A stretch of DNA of 64,000 bases from NCBI GenBank assembly GCA_021443545.1, contig JABUTU010000082.1, positions 1-64,000 on the forward strand. The letters are read 5' to 3'. A model generated the notes under the pieces. The model ran no database searches. It worked only from the letters and a program-made list of their open reading frames with translations, and had not been told where the DNA came from. This document shows, in pieces, positions 8,980 through 19,029 of the stretch. How positions within the stretch are numbered: the first letter of the stretch is position 1; the number at the start of each line of letters is the position of its first letter. A program made the translations under genes and the position numbers. Source of the stretch: Marinilabiliaceae bacterium. GTDB taxonomy: Bacteria > Bacteroidota > Bacteroidia > Bacteroidales > Marinilabiliaceae.

Positions 8980-11235
8980 TTAGAGGTATCCGTGAGCGCT
9001 TCGAGCTATAACATCTTCTTGTTGTTCACGTGTCAAGTCAATGAATTTCACAGCGTAGCCCGATACTCTGATAGTGAAGTTCGCGTATTCTTCTTTTTCA
9101 GGATGTTCCATAGCATCTTTGAGCTTGTCTACCCCGAAAACATTCACATTGAGGTGATGAGCTCCTTTGTCGAAATAACCATCCATGACGCGAACGAGCG
9201 TGTCGGCTCTCTCCTCGTCGTTATGACCGAGCGTGTTTGGACTTATAGTCTGGGTATTTGATATTCCGTCAAGAGCGCATTCGTATGGGAGCTTAGCAAC
9301 GGAATTCAGAGATGCGAGGAACCCACTTTGTTCTGCACCATACGAAGGGTTTGCGCCAGGAGCGAGGGGTGTTCCAGCACGGCGGCCATCAGGCAGATTT
9401 GAAGTGTACTTTCCGTATACAACATTTGACGTAATTGTCAGAATCGATGTTGTAGGTTCGCTATTACGATATGTATGATATTTCTTTATCTTAGAGAGGA
9501 ATGTTTTCAGAACCCAAACTGCTATCTCGTCAGCTCTGTCATCGTCGTTTCCATAGCGAGGGAAGTCACCTTCGGCTTTGAAGTCTATAGGGAATCCACC
9601 TTCGTCTCTTGTGACATGAACCTTTGCATACTTGATTGCCGAGATGGAGTCTACAACATGGCTGAATCCTGCTATGCCTGTTGCGAAAGTACGGCGGACA
9701 TTGGTGTCGATGAGAGCCATCTCTGCGGCCTCATAGAAGTACTTGTCGTGCATATAGTGAATAAGGTTCAGAGTCTTGACATATACACCTGCGAGCCATT
9801 CCATCATCTCTTCAAATCGAGGCATAAACTCATCGTACGATATGGTTTCACCCTCCATAGGTCTCAATTTTGGTCCACATTGTTCGCGAGTCATAGTGTC
9901 GACACCTCCATTTATTGCATAGAGAAGACATTTTGCAAGGTTTGCGCGAGCTCCGAAGAACTGCATCTCTTTGCCAGTCTGGGTGGCAGAGACGCAGCAA
10001 CAAATGCTGTAGTCGTCACCCCAAATAGGACGCATAACATCGTCATTCTCGTACTGGATACTACTTGTCTTGACAGAGATAGAAGCAGCATATCTTTTGA
10101 AGTTTTCAGGGAGTCGGCTACTATATAGAACTGTCAAGTTTGGTTCTGGAGCAGGATCCATATTAATGAGAGTATGAAGGAAACGGAAATCGTTCTTTGT
10201 GACCATGTGTCGGCCATCTTGACCGATGCCCGCCATTTCGAGAGTTGCCCAAACAGGGTCGCCACTGAAAAGCTGGTTGTAACTTGGGATTCTGGCGAAT
10301 TTGACCATCCTGAGTTTCATTACGAGGTGGTCTATTAACTCCTGAGCTTCTGTCTCGGTCAGTTTTCCCTCCTTAAAATCTTTATTAATATAAATGTCAA
10401 GGAATGTCGAGACGCGACCTACCGACATGGCAGCACCATTCTGGGTTTTAATAGCAGCAAGATACCCGAAATACAACCATTGAACAGCCTCTTTTGCGTT
10501 TGTGGCAGGTTTAGATATGTCGTATCCATATATCTTGGCCATCTCCTTCATTCCTTTGAGGGCCTTTATCTGCATTGCGACCTCCTCTCTGAGGCGTATG
10601 ACTTCATCTATCATACCCTTGTCGCCCATGTTCTCGAGATCCTTCATCTTTTCATTGATGAGGAAGTCAACACCGTACAAAGCTACTCGACGATAGTCTC
10701 CAACAATGCGGCCACGACCGTATGTGTCTGGCAGTCCAGTGAGAAGGTGGTTGTGTCTTACCGACTTCATCTCGGTCGTGTAAGCATCAAAAACACCCTC
10801 GTTGTGAGTCTTGCAATACTTTGTGAAAATCTCGTGAATCTTGTCAGATGGGGTATAACCATATGTGGTACAAGCCTGCTCCGCCATTTTTATGCCTCCG
10901 TATGGCATGAAGGCTCGTTTCAAGGGTTTGTCGGTCTGAAGACCAACAATCTTCTCTATATCTTTGGAGTCAGAAGTGATATATCCAGGACCATATGCAG
11001 AAAGACTTGACACAATATCAGTCTCCATATCAAGAACGCCACCCTTTGCGCGTTCCTCCTTCTGGAGACGCTTTAGTTCACCCCAAAGTTTCTGTGTCGC
11101 CTCAGTTGGTCCTGCAAGAAACGACTCGTCACCCTCATACTGTGTATAATTGCGTTGTATGAAGTCGCGAACATTTACCTCGCTCTGCCATTCTCCTGCA
11201 TTGAAAGATTCCCATGCCTCGTATTGTAGCTCCAT
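8980..11235 (-). CDS. pflB: Formate C-acetyltransferase (pyruvate formate-lyase)
   Basis: Cytosolic glycyl-radical enzyme converting pyruvate and CoA to acetyl-CoA and formate, central to anaerobic sugar fermentation. The 751-residue protein has the family's length. The catalytic cysteines lie in [10 protein letters not shown] (Cys412-414) and the radical-bearing glycine is Gly726 in RVSGYAV near the C-terminus. The C-terminus ends ARSAHGYL, unlike the longer TxTFT ending in enterobacteria. Upstream is a -7/-33 promoter on the minus strand; downstream is the hairpin that separates it from pflA. Confidence 0.97.
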   Translation of the reverse strand: MELQYEAWESFNAGEWQSEVNVRDFIQRNYTQYEGDESFLAGPTEATQKLWGELKRLQKEERAKGGVLDMETDIVSSLSAYGPGYITSDSKDIEKIVGLQTDKPLKRAFMPYGGIKMAEQACTTYGYTPSDKIHEIFTKYCKTHNEGVFDAYTTEMKSVRHNHLLTGLPDTYGRGRIVGDYRRVALYGVDFLINEKMKDLENMGDKGMIDEVIRLREEVAMQIKALKGMKEMAKIYGYDISKPATNAKEAVQWLYFGYLAAIKTQNGAAMSVGRVSTFLDIYINKDFKEGKLTETEAQELIDHLVMKLRMVKFARIPSYNQLFSGDPVWATLEMAGIGQDGRHMVTKNDFRFLHTLINMDPAPEPNLTVLYSSRLPENFKRYAASISVKTSSIQYENDDVMRPIWGDDYSICCCVSATQTGKEMQFFGARANLAKCLLYAINGGVDTMTREQCGPKLRPMEGETISYDEFMPRFEEMMEWLAGVYVKTLNLIHYMHDKYFYEAAEMALIDTNVRRTFATGIAGFSHVVDSISAIKYAKVHVTRDEGGFPIDFKAEGDFPRYGNDDDRADEIAVWVLKTFLSKIKKYHTYRNSEPTTSILTITSNVVYGKYTSNLPDGRRAGTPLAPGANPSYGAEQSGFLASLNSVAKLPYECALDGISNTQTISPNTLGHNDEERADTLVRVMDGYFDKGAHHLNVNVFGVDKLKDAMEHPEKEEYANFTIRVSGYAVKFIDLTREQQEDVIARSAHGYL

Positions 11236-11281
11236 GTTTTGTAATATAGATAGATGTTACTGATAAGATTTTTACACGCCA

Positions 11282-11315
11282 CAAATATAATACTATGTGT
11301 TGTTTGCAAAGCAAA
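11282..11315 (-). promoter_or_regulatory. pflB promoter
   Basis: On the minus strand TATATTTG (11289-11282) matches TAnnTTTG exactly, 47 bases before the pflB ATG. TTTG boxes starting at 11310 or 11315 lie 21 or 26 bases upstream of it, bracketing the usual distance. Confidence 0.6.
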
Positions 11316-11498
11316 GGAAAAGCCAATTTTTAGGTTTTTTATGAATATAAGTTACTGACATGTAGGAAATAACATGAAAATAATATATACATTTAATAAA
11401 TTGCTAACGGCAGATAGATGCGAATTCTTCAATATGATAATTGTAAAAGGATTATAACAATTGTTATTCATTTTTTTTCATTTTTTTTGTGCCAAATG
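11316..11498. other. AT-rich intergenic stretch without a recognised gene
   Basis: Between the pflB promoter and the 3' end of the T9SS cargo gene. It holds an imperfect inverted repeat around ATAATTGT...AACAATTGTTAT (about 11438-11462) and two runs of eight T separated by CA (about 11468-11487). The repeat lacks a U tract in the minus-strand direction, so it is a weak terminator candidate at best. Confidence 0.4.
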
Positions 11499-14400
11499 TT
11501 AAATACGGATAATCTGGCAGGTGACTTGAGAGTCTTGTTTTACTGTGATAATGTAGAGTCCACTTGTGTTTAGATGAGTTATTGACAATCCAACAGAATG
11601 AATTTTTTTGACAATTCGTCCTGCAATATCTGTTATTTGAATAGTCATGGGGGAGGAGGAAGAAGAAGAGACGACACGGACTTCGTGGTTGTAGGACGAA
11701 ATGACTATACTATTGTGTTCGGGATTCCTTTCGGAAGTAATGGTCTCTGGATAATCTTCAGATGTCGTCAGGATTAACGCGAATCTGTTTTCATATAATG
11801 ACTCAGCTTGTGAAATGGAGAAGGTCGTATCGTTGCGAAGGTTTATGCATTCACGTGAAAACCGGTCGTACAGGAAAATGGAGTAGGACGAGAAAATATC
11901 TTTTATACCTGAAATTCTTATCACAAGAGGATTAGGAATAATTGTGCATGATGTCTCCTCATTTGGCATTATAGAGAAGTTCATAATCTGACAGTCCTCA
12001 TTGAGGATGGAAGGGTATGTTGCGATAGTTAGCTGTGATTGGTCTTTCGTGAAGAAAATGTTGTAAGGAGCTCTTGCTGACGGTGCAATCTTAGGCGAAT
12101 CTTCGTTAGAGATAGTTGATGACGCATTTGTTGTGAGGATGCAGACAGCATCGTCGTAATTGTTTCCATTGCCTACCGACAATCTGATTTTGGCTGTTGT
12201 TTGTGGAGTGATATGAGAGGTTTTCAATGATGTTGGGTTGCTCTTATGAGGAGTCAGGCTGATTGTTGTATTGTCTTCGGTAGCGTAGAAGCAGAAAGCT
12301 TGAAAAGGGGCTATTGTTGAGGCGTCGGAAGAGCCTGTTGTGGTGTTGTATGTCGTATTGAATGTAGTATAGTAATAACCATCTTCGTAGCCTCTCATAT
12401 ATATCGAACTGTAAATATCGCCAGATTTAATATTCAGGAAGTCGCTGGTCTTGACTGAGAAAGGAAAAGGGTTTGATATCCAGTGCCACCCAGTGTGGTA
12501 TACCTTGCCCACATTTATTGTGACATATGATTCAATTGAGCCATATTGCAATATGTAGTTGTCTTTCTCGCTATGGGCTTCTGCAGAGAGACCAATACCA
12601 CCAGCGGAGTTGACTATGTCATCTCCAAAATCCTGGCGTTTTAGAAATAAGCCACTGTCGTTATATCCAGAAAGGTAGTCCTTGTTGTAGTTTAAAAAGC
12701 CATCGTCTTTCAATCCGATTTTTCCCTCGTGGGTAGCGGAGCCAGCATAGTAAAGTCTGTTGCATTGGAAGTGACGTTTAACGGTTACGTTGTTGCCAAT
12801 TACTTTGCCGTGAATCTCGACCTCTATAGGGTTGTCGTAATCGTATACGAGAGATATGTCTCCGTTATTTTTAATGTCGTTATTGACGATGAGAGAGGCC
12901 TCGTCTCCGCAGACTTCAAGAAGAGCGTTTCGGGCTATTGAGATTGAGTTCACGTGAGCTCTGGATGATATAATGGGGTGATTTAACGTTGTTGCTATAT
13001 GTGCATCGTCGTCTGCCGTTGGTATTACGTTTGTAGACCAGTTCTCCTCGTCGTCCCATTCGTTACTCATTTTACCTGTCCAAACAAATGGTTTAATGAA
13101 TGCGTTGCGCTCTCCATATGTGAAGTCGCCATATGTGTTGGTGTGGAAATTTAATGTTGTTTTGCCTTCTATATCAGCATTTGGAACTGAATGAATGACC
13201 CAATTGTCATCTTGGTACACAGCGTATATGCCATTGGAAATTTTCTTAGCTGAAGCAGGGAGTTGACATTCGTAGGTTGTCAGAGTGGTAGTGTCATTTC
13301 GTTGGTGTTGAGGGTATATGTGCCAGTAAAAGTCGCCACATATAGAGTTATTCGATGCCTCAGGGTGGGGGCCTTTGACAGGTGCGATTGTGACGAAGTC
13401 GTATTCATATAGGGATGTGGTATGGGTGTAACCGAGCTGTACGCCCACGTTTACAATGCTATTTTTATCCATGGCTTCGGCGGTCAATTTTATGGGGTCG
13501 ACATTGCCATTGCCCAAAATCAAAGGAAAGAAAACTATTTTGTTTGTCATCAGAGAGAGTCCTCCGTCTGAAGCCGTACCATTGGTCACTATTCCGCAGA
13601 AATTTGTTGTTAGATTAGAGTTCTCAAGTGGTACAAATGTTTTGTCACTTGTAAGAGAAATATGGCTTTTGGATGTAGAAGGTGGAATGTCTATTTTCAG
13701 ATTATGGGAGCCTATATTGATAAAGTTGAATTGGCAGAAAACCAGTTTGTGGATGTGTGCATCTGAAAGCATGACAACGGAGGGGTATGTTCTCTTATGC
13801 ATGGTGGAGCCATAGGCATGATTGACAAGGTAGATGTCTGCTTCGGCAAGCGATTCCTTTTGAGTTCTGACGAATTGGGTAGATGAGCCACAAAATGAGA
13901 TTTTACCTTTTACATAACCGTTATTTACGAAGATGTTGTTAAGTAGTATAATGCTTGAATTAGGAATGGATAATGAGGCCCCTTCGCTCTTATCGATGAT
14001 TATATTCTGAAAAAGTGTAGCATATTTGTAGTATTGTGTGCCGAACGTTAGAGTCGCATCATTTGACCCAACGAAATGTGCTGTTATGCCTGAGTCGAAG
14101 ATAATTGTAGATTGTGCGTCGAGAGTTACATCGCCTTGAAAATATATGTCAGTCATACATCTGAGTATGCTATTGTCGTTCATAGTCAGATTGCCATTGA
14201 TAGTAATTGGCAGTTCGACATTATTTGATGTGACAGAATGCCGGATGACGTAAGAGTTGGTTATGTTTATCTCTTTGGCAGAAAGATTTGTTGTGTGTAT
14301 GTCAAAAGTATTGTTGGCAGTACCTATTTCTGAGATTGAAAGTTCACCATTGCATATGATTTTGCCGTTGACTCTGATTGTGTATTTTCTTCCGTTGACA

Positions 14401-14678
14401 GAGTGGTAATTTGTTGTTAATGTTAAGTTATTGTCAATTATGATATTGCCTCCCACAGATAGGGAAGATTTGTCATCGTCGAAGATGATAGTACCATTTG
14501 AAACTGTGATATTTTCTGCGATTGAAACGTTGCCTTTTATGACTACAGTGTTGCCCTCAATGTTGAGAGATTGCATAACGGTATTATTTAAGATAGTCTC
14601 ATCAGCAGCATTGATATGCAAAGGAGAGCAAATAGATAAAAGGGTGAATAGCGTTGTAATTGTGTTAGTAGTATTCAT
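11499..14678 (-). CDS. Large secreted protein with type IX secretion sorting domain
   Basis: 1059 residues with an N-terminal signal peptide (MNTTNTITTLFTLLSICSP.. ending near HINA-ADE). The first 300 residues are runs of Asn/Ile/Val-rich short strands (repeats such as LNIEGNTVVIKGNVSIAEN) suggesting a beta-helix or beta-solenoid. A segment around WTGKMSNEWDDEENW resembles the linker found in many Bacteroidota surface proteins. The last 75 residues, with IQITDIAGRIVKK, LNTSGLYIITV and a terminal basic strand, look like a Por/T9SS type A sorting domain, so the protein is probably exported across the outer membrane by T9SS. A run of six Ser precedes that domain. No catalytic domain is recognised; its cargo function is unknown. 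Confidence 0.85.
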   Translation of the reverse strand: MNTTNTITTLFTLLSICSPLHINAADETILNNTVMQSLNIEGNTVVIKGNVSIAENITVSNGTIIFDDDKSSLSVGGNIIIDNNLTLTTNYHSVNGRKYTIRVNGKIICNGELSISEIGTANNTFDIHTTNLSAKEINITNSYVIRHSVTSNNVELPITINGNLTMNDNSILRCMTDIYFQGDVTLDAQSTIIFDSGITAHFVGSNDATLTFGTQYYKYATLFQNIIIDKSEGASLSIPNSSIILLNNIFVNNGYVKGKISFCGSSTQFVRTQKESLAEADIYLVNHAYGSTMHKRTYPSVVMLSDAHIHKLVFCQFNFINIGSHNLKIDIPPSTSKSHISLTSDKTFVPLENSNLTTNFCGIVTNGTASDGGLSLMTNKIVFFPLILGNGNVDPIKLTAEAMDKNSIVNVGVQLGYTHTTSLYEYDFVTIAPVKGPHPEASNNSICGDFYWHIYPQHQRNDTTTLTTYECQLPASAKKISNGIYAVYQDDNWVIHSVPNADIEGKTTLNFHTNTYGDFTYGERNAFIKPFVWTGKMSNEWDDEENWSTNVIPTADDDAHIATTLNHPIISSRAHVNSISIARNALLEVCGDEASLIVNNDIKNNGDISLVYDYDNPIEVEIHGKVIGNNVTVKRHFQCNRLYYAGSATHEGKIGLKDDGFLNYNKDYLSGYNDSGLFLKRQDFGDDIVNSAGGIGLSAEAHSEKDNYILQYGSIESYVTINVGKVYHTGWHWISNPFPFSVKTSDFLNIKSGDIYSSIYMRGYEDGYYYTTFNTTYNTTTGSSDASTIAPFQAFCFYATEDNTTISLTPHKSNPTSLKTSHITPQTTAKIRLSVGNGNNYDDAVCILTTNASSTISNEDSPKIAPSARAPYNIFFTKDQSQLTIATYPSILNEDCQIMNFSIMPNEETSCTIIPNPLVIRISGIKDIFSSYSIFLYDRFSRECINLRNDTTFSISQAESLYENRFALILTTSEDYPETITSERNPEHNSIVISSYNHEVRVVSSSSSSPMTIQITDIAGRIVKKIHSVGLSITHLNTSGLYIITVKQDSQVTCQIIRI

Positions 14679-14698
14679 ATTTACGTAGTTTAGTCGTT

Positions 14699-14732
14699 CA
14701 AAGATAATGATTTTTTTAATATATTATCCAAA
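14699..14732 (-). promoter_or_regulatory. Promoter of the T9SS cargo gene
   Basis: On the minus strand TTTG (14732-14729) and TATCTTTG (14706-14699) match both consensus boxes with 22 bases between them, ending 20 bases before the start codon. Confidence 0.7.
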
Positions 14733-14742
14733 TGCGAAATAT

Positions 14743-14774
14743 TTTGAAACTGTCACAAATAAGTTCTATAATTG
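14743..14774 (+). promoter_or_regulatory. Promoter of the phosphoesterase gene
   Basis: TTTG at 14743-14746 and TATAATTG at 14767-14774 (one mismatch to TAnnTTTG) lie 24 bases apart start to start, 21 bases before ATG 14796. It is back to back with the T9SS cargo promoter. Confidence 0.55.
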
Positions 14775-14795
14775 CACAAAGAATTATTGTTCGGT

Positions 14796-15668
14796 ATGAA
14801 GTATTCATTTTCTCATTTGATCTCTGTTCTCCTTGTGTTAATGCCTTTGCAGAATGTTGCCTCTCAAGTATCGGTTGAGAGGTCACGCGTTGATGTTCCT
14901 ATCAGACATAAGGGGGTGCGGCGAGTGGTGAATTACGATCTGACATCTTCACAAGTGCCAGCTGACTTCGATGGGGTTTGTGTAGCTTTTCTTACAGATT
15001 TGCATTATAAGAGTCGACTCGATTCAGTCGGCCTGAAATCAGTCTCGGGATTACTACAATTCTTGAAGCCAGATATCGTGTTGTTTGGAGGGGATTATCA
15101 GGAGAGTTGTGAGAGTGTCGGTCCGTTAGTAGAAGCGTGTACAGTATGGAGGGCACCATTAGGAATGGCTGGGGTTATGGGAAACAATGATTATGAGAGA
15201 TGTACAGATATTATTAGGTCGACCTTTGAGCAGAGTGGGGTGAAGATTCTTGAAGGATCCAATATGTCTATCCGAAGGGGCGATAGTGAGATATTCATAG
15301 CAGGCGCACGTAATGATTTTTCATCTCGAGAGAAAGCACCATCGTCGACTATTCAATTGCCTGATACGGCGTTTGTAATATTGCTTACGCATACTCCTGA
15401 TTATGCTGAAGATGTTGATATCTCAAACGCCGATGTGGTTTTAGCAGGACATACGCATGGAGGACAGGTTACATTGTTTGGTTTGTTTGCGCCTGTGAAT
15501 CCATCGCATTATGGGCGAAAGTTTCTGAGAGGGCTTTGCTATAATGGGACGGGTGTTCCAGTTATAGTAAGCAGAGGATTAGGTACTTCGCGCAAGAAGA
15601 TAAGGTTGTTTGCTCCATCAGAGATTGTCCTTTTGACATTGCACTGGAGGAGCGAGGAGACTCTATAA
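14796..15668 (+). CDS. Exported calcineurin-like metallophosphoesterase with altered GNHD motif
   Basis: 290 residues starting at ATG 14796 (MKYSFSHLISVLLVL), giving a signal peptide that ends near residue 23; an upstream TTG at 14772 overlaps the promoter. Metallophosphoesterase motifs are present in order: TDLH (67-70), GGDY (98-101), GNND (129-132), LLTHTPD, and GHTHGGQ. The third motif is normally GNHD or GNHE; here the catalytic His is replaced by Asn131. Relatives of the YkuE type act at the cell envelope, some on lipid phosphates, but the substrate cannot be read here. The gene converges with the next one and overlaps it by six bases. Confidence 0.88.
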   Translation: MKYSFSHLISVLLVLMPLQNVASQVSVERSRVDVPIRHKGVRRVVNYDLTSSQVPADFDGVCVAFLTDLHYKSRLDSVGLKSVSGLLQFLKPDIVLFGGDYQESCESVGPLVEACTVWRAPLGMAGVMGNNDYERCTDIIRSTFEQSGVKILEGSNMSIRRGDSEIFIAGARNDFSSREKAPSSTIQLPDTAFVILLTHTPDYAEDVDISNADVVLAGHTHGGQVTLFGLFAPVNPSHYGRKFLRGLCYNGTGVPVIVSRGLGTSRKKIRLFAPSEIVLLTLHWRSEETL

Positions 15669-18200
15669 TTTGAAATTAAACTGAGCGCGAATGCCGACAG
15701 GTGGCTTGCCTGAATCTTTGTTGGTAACTCTCCAAACAGCATCGAATCTGAAGAATCGTAGAACATTGTCTATGCCGACATTCAATTCCAGATAAGGACC
15801 ATTGCCACCATGCGTCTTGTCTGGCATATCCAACATTTTCAAGTGTCTGTCATCGAGAGATGAAAGCATAGCCTTGCATCCGACAACCTCTCTTAGCCCA
15901 GCCTTTTTAAAGGCGGTTATCTTATTGAAAAGAATGCCGTTCAGGAAGTAGTCGACGTAGAGGTATGCATATTTATCTGAGACAAATTCCAAATAGTTCA
16001 TCATGTTGAAATCGTAGCGGTAGAAACCGAAAGTTTTATTGCCACGTGGCATCTCAAGCAATGAGTATGGCAAATCTCCACCAAAGAAAGCACCACCCTC
16101 GAGAGCGTAGTTTAGTTCCGTTGGCCCAAGACACAACGTGTGTTTCAGTGTGGAGTGGATACGACTATATTTCGAGGTTTTGTCACCAACTTTGACGTGG
16201 CCGCAAGCAATGGTGAAGTGGACGATAGGGTAATCTGTTGACATATATATGCGTTGCAGACCATCGTCGATATACTTTTCCTTGTATGAATACCTAAGGT
16301 CCAGCGATGCTTCTGCCTGTTCTATATTGCTGATGAAAGAGCCGTTTTGGCTAAACGGGTAATATTTAGGAGAAACTTGCCATAGGTAATGTAGGGATAT
16401 GCGAGAACGAAATCCTGTGAACCATTCTTTGTCATGTCGAAGCTGAGCCTTGCGTTCGTAATATAATTCATCAATCTCCTCGCGCTTGAATAGCTGGGCT
16501 ATTATATTGTTTTCACTTGTAGTCAGCATATTTTCGTATAGGTAGAGGATATTCTCGTTTTCACCTATTTTAGCAATGCGATCAAAATATGTTGCTTGAA
16601 TAGCCTGCCGTTTTTGTGTGGGGAATTTGTAAGCTACAGAAGCCTCACTTGTGATTCTGGTGCTCTTGAAGCCGTATCCAACGACACCGAGGAAGGTCCA
16701 CTTTTCACTAATCTCTTTGCTCGTTCTGACTCCGCATCCGATATGTATGCCTTCAACTTTGTTGGAGTTGAAAACTTCGGTGTAGGGGCCCAGCTCCCAT
16801 TTTCCAAGATCAAGAAAGCCTGTCAAGGCAAGTTTTGCCACGTTGTTGAAAGCTCTCACTGAGCGTACGTTGTTGATTGAATCAATAGTTTGTGAAATGA
16901 GTTTTTGTTGTTCAGTATATACGGAATGGCGATTCTCATTCCAGAATAGAGAGTCTCTCTTTTTGTAGTCATCCATTTTTATGGATTCATATTGGATGCC
17001 ACGAGCTGAAAGCGACAGGGTGTCTGTCATGCCGACTCTAATTTTTCGTTGAGAATTGAACATGTGAGTTCTTATTTCGAGCCGTTTCTTGTCGGAGTTG
17101 ACAGGCATATAATCGATATGCATCTCTATGTCGTTAGTTCCATAAAATGGGAGAGAGTCGTTGACAAACTGATATGTAGCCTTCATATTCAGTTTCTTGA
17201 CGAAATTGATATTGGTCCATTTCGGCATTGTGGCATCGATGCTGCGGACTGATAGGTATCGGGTCTCGATATCCATTTTTCCCTCAAATGTTCTGTTGCC
17301 CTCTGTGCGAGGTTTGAATTTGATGGTGTAAACCTTTATAGAATCATTATTTTCGTTCGCTGACAGTTCGTGACCGACCAGTTCAGAGGGAGTTATCATG
17401 CAAGAGTCGAGCAAGTAGAACTTGTAGAATTGCGTTGCATTGTCGGAAATAGGACTTATGAACGGAATACCAAGAATTTTTATTGTATTCTCATAAAACG
17501 ACAATTCCATATCCATGGAGGTAGTAAAGCCCCCGATTTCATATTGTTTGAAGACATCGATACCCTTCACATCATCGGCAATCACTGTGCTTCGAGAACG
17601 ACGAGGAGAACGCTGTGTCTCATTGAAAGAGATGGTTTCCGACATATATACGGGAAGATATCGGGTGCTATCATTTTCATCAACTATCATGAGGTCTTGA
17701 GCGTCTCTGATGAGGAAGTTGTCTTTTGCCTTGTCGGATATATTGTTGATGGCGTACTCCCAGCGGTCATACTTTTCAAACTCTGTGCGGTTGTATTGAC
17801 TGGGGTCGTTACGTTTCTTGTTCGTGATGACTTTTTTCATCAGTTGTACGGGGAAGTCATCTAATTCGACAGTGATTTCGCCAATGGCAAAAGTCTGTTC
17901 CTTCATCCTGATGATGTTGTCCTCTTTTGTTGATAGTTTTTTTACGGGTATGGTTATAGTCTCATATCCCATAACGTTAAAACTCAACGCTTCAGTAGCG
18001 GATGGGATGGTGATAGCAAAATGACCGTCGAAGTCCGAGACAACACCTTTTGTAGTGCCAGGGATGTAGGCATTTGCAAGAGGTAGAGCATCTTTGGTGT
18101 CATCGTCAATAATCGTGCCTTTAATGGTGATAGTGTTTTGCCCAATGATTGTTGAACAAATCAGAATAAGTATATATGTTAATAATACAACTCTTCGCAT
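15663..18200 (-). CDS. DUF5686 outer-membrane protein with carboxypeptidase-regulatory-like domain
   Basis: 845 residues with signal peptide (MRRVVLLTYILILICSTIIGQ). Residues about 23-95 form a carboxypeptidase-regulatory-like (CarboxypepD_reg) beta-sandwich, as seen in TonB-dependent receptors: ITIKGTIIDDDTKDALPLANA, then SDFDGHFAI. The rest is the long DUF5686 region, with a C-terminal series of amphipathic strands ending in ..AQFNFKL, an aromatic-plus-leucine end typical of an outer-membrane beta-barrel. Members of this family are widespread in Bacteroidota; function is not established. It is a single-gene unit. Confidence 0.88.
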   Translation of the reverse strand: MRRVVLLTYILILICSTIIGQNTITIKGTIIDDDTKDALPLANAYIPGTTKGVVSDFDGHFAITIPSATEALSFNVMGYETITIPVKKLSTKEDNIIRMKEQTFAIGEITVELDDFPVQLMKKVITNKKRNDPSQYNRTEFEKYDRWEYAINNISDKAKDNFLIRDAQDLMIVDENDSTRYLPVYMSETISFNETQRSPRRSRSTVIADDVKGIDVFKQYEIGGFTTSMDMELSFYENTIKILGIPFISPISDNATQFYKFYLLDSCMITPSELVGHELSANENNDSIKVYTIKFKPRTEGNRTFEGKMDIETRYLSVRSIDATMPKWTNINFVKKLNMKATYQFVNDSLPFYGTNDIEMHIDYMPVNSDKKRLEIRTHMFNSQRKIRVGMTDTLSLSARGIQYESIKMDDYKKRDSLFWNENRHSVYTEQQKLISQTIDSINNVRSVRAFNNVAKLALTGFLDLGKWELGPYTEVFNSNKVEGIHIGCGVRTSKEISEKWTFLGVVGYGFKSTRITSEASVAYKFPTQKRQAIQATYFDRIAKIGENENILYLYENMLTTSENNIIAQLFKREEIDELYYERKAQLRHDKEWFTGFRSRISLHYLWQVSPKYYPFSQNGSFISNIEQAEASLDLRYSYKEKYIDDGLQRIYMSTDYPIVHFTIACGHVKVGDKTSKYSRIHSTLKHTLCLGPTELNYALEGGAFFGGDLPYSLLEMPRGNKTFGFYRYDFNMMNYLEFVSDKYAYLYVDYFLNGILFNKITAFKKAGLREVVGCKAMLSSLDDRHLKMLDMPDKTHGGNGPYLELNVGIDNVLRFFRFDAVWRVTNKDSGKPPVGIRAQFNFKL

Positions 18201-18224
18201 AAAGCCTTTGTCTCATTCGTATGA

Positions 18225-18232
18225 CAAAAATA
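18225..18232 (-). promoter_or_regulatory. -7 element for the DUF5686 gene
   Basis: TATTTTTG on the minus strand matches TAnnTTTG exactly, 25 bases before the start codon. No convincing -33 TTTG is seen at the usual distance. The remaining 170 bases up to 18408 show nothing further. Confidence 0.45.
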
Positions 18233-18408
18233 CACCCAAATCATATTGACATTTATTAACCGATTGTAAATAATATTAAAAAAAGCCATTGGTTTTCGTT
18301 TTTTGTAGTTGTAGTCTGTTTCAGTGTAACAGGTTATAGAAATATCCTAAAAATTGCAACAAAAGAGGGGGGCTTTTTCGTATCAGTACTGCAATTAGAA
18401 TATTACTA

Positions 18409-19029
18409 TTGGTTTCTTTTGTTAGAAATATAACAAAAGCACTCTGTTGGGTGTGGATAATATTTATTGTTACATCCTGTACTTCTGATAGTAGATACAG
18501 AAGTAAGGTTGTGGGCTCTTATCTTGTGCATGATTGTAGTCAACACAAGGATAAGGATGGCACTATTTACGATATAGACCTAACTCTGCAAGAGACGTTT
18601 GACTGGTTTTCGGTGCAGAATGATACTCGTTTGTCAATTGTATTTCATTTTGATAAACCTTTTGAATTTCCCTCTATAACATTGAACTATAATGTGGAGG
18701 CTAAAGGTGATTGGAGCGTGAGAGATACGGTTCTGTATGTTGCTATGGATACGGCAGGTGTCATTCCGCATTTTTTAGGTTCGACAGCAAAGACACCCAC
18801 AGAGGAGTCGATGGCAAGAATATTGCGTAGTATGGTGAAGGAGAAGTATCAGCATAGTGTGAAACGCCAGATGTATCTTTTGTGTAATCGTAAGGCACAA
18901 ATTGTTGATGCGAATGACACGGCCTTGGTGTTGTTACCTATGTTGTCGAAAGAGGAAGAACAACGAATAAAGGAGAAAAACCCCAATAGTCGGAGACACA
19001 CGATAATAATGCAACGAGGAAAACTCTAA
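18409..19029 (+). CDS. Predicted lipoprotein of unknown function
   Basis: 206 residues. The N-terminus is a lipoprotein signal: hydrophobic ALCWVWIIFIVTSC with the acceptor Cys24. The start is TTG 18409; there is no ATG before the signal region, so a TTG or GTG start must be used. The body has a central strand-rich region (LSIVFHFDKPFEF, NVEAKGDWSVRDTVLYV) and a helical KEEEQRIKEK stretch near the end. It lies directly before an M16 peptidase, whose ATG overlaps its stop region by one base, so it is probably the first gene of a seven-gene unit. I do not recognise the family. Confidence 0.75.
   Translation: MVSFVRNITKALCWVWIIFIVTSCTSDSRYRSKVVGSYLVHDCSQHKDKDGTIYDIDLTLQETFDWFSVQNDTRLSIVFHFDKPFEFPSITLNYNVEAKGDWSVRDTVLYVAMDTAGVIPHFLGSTAKTPTEESMARILRSMVKEKYQHSVKRQMYLLCNRKAQIVDANDTALVLLPMLSKEEEQRIKEKNPNSRRHTIIMQRGKL

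Noticed and set aside
9475-10128. Long open frame (217 codons) on the plus strand inside pflB
   Set aside because: It is the shadow of the conserved pflB frame; no domain signal, no promoter, and the pflB coding evidence is overwhelming. The same holds for 10480-11010.
11438-11462. Inverted repeat as terminator of the T9SS cargo gene
   Set aside because: Imperfect, and no U tract on the minus-strand side.
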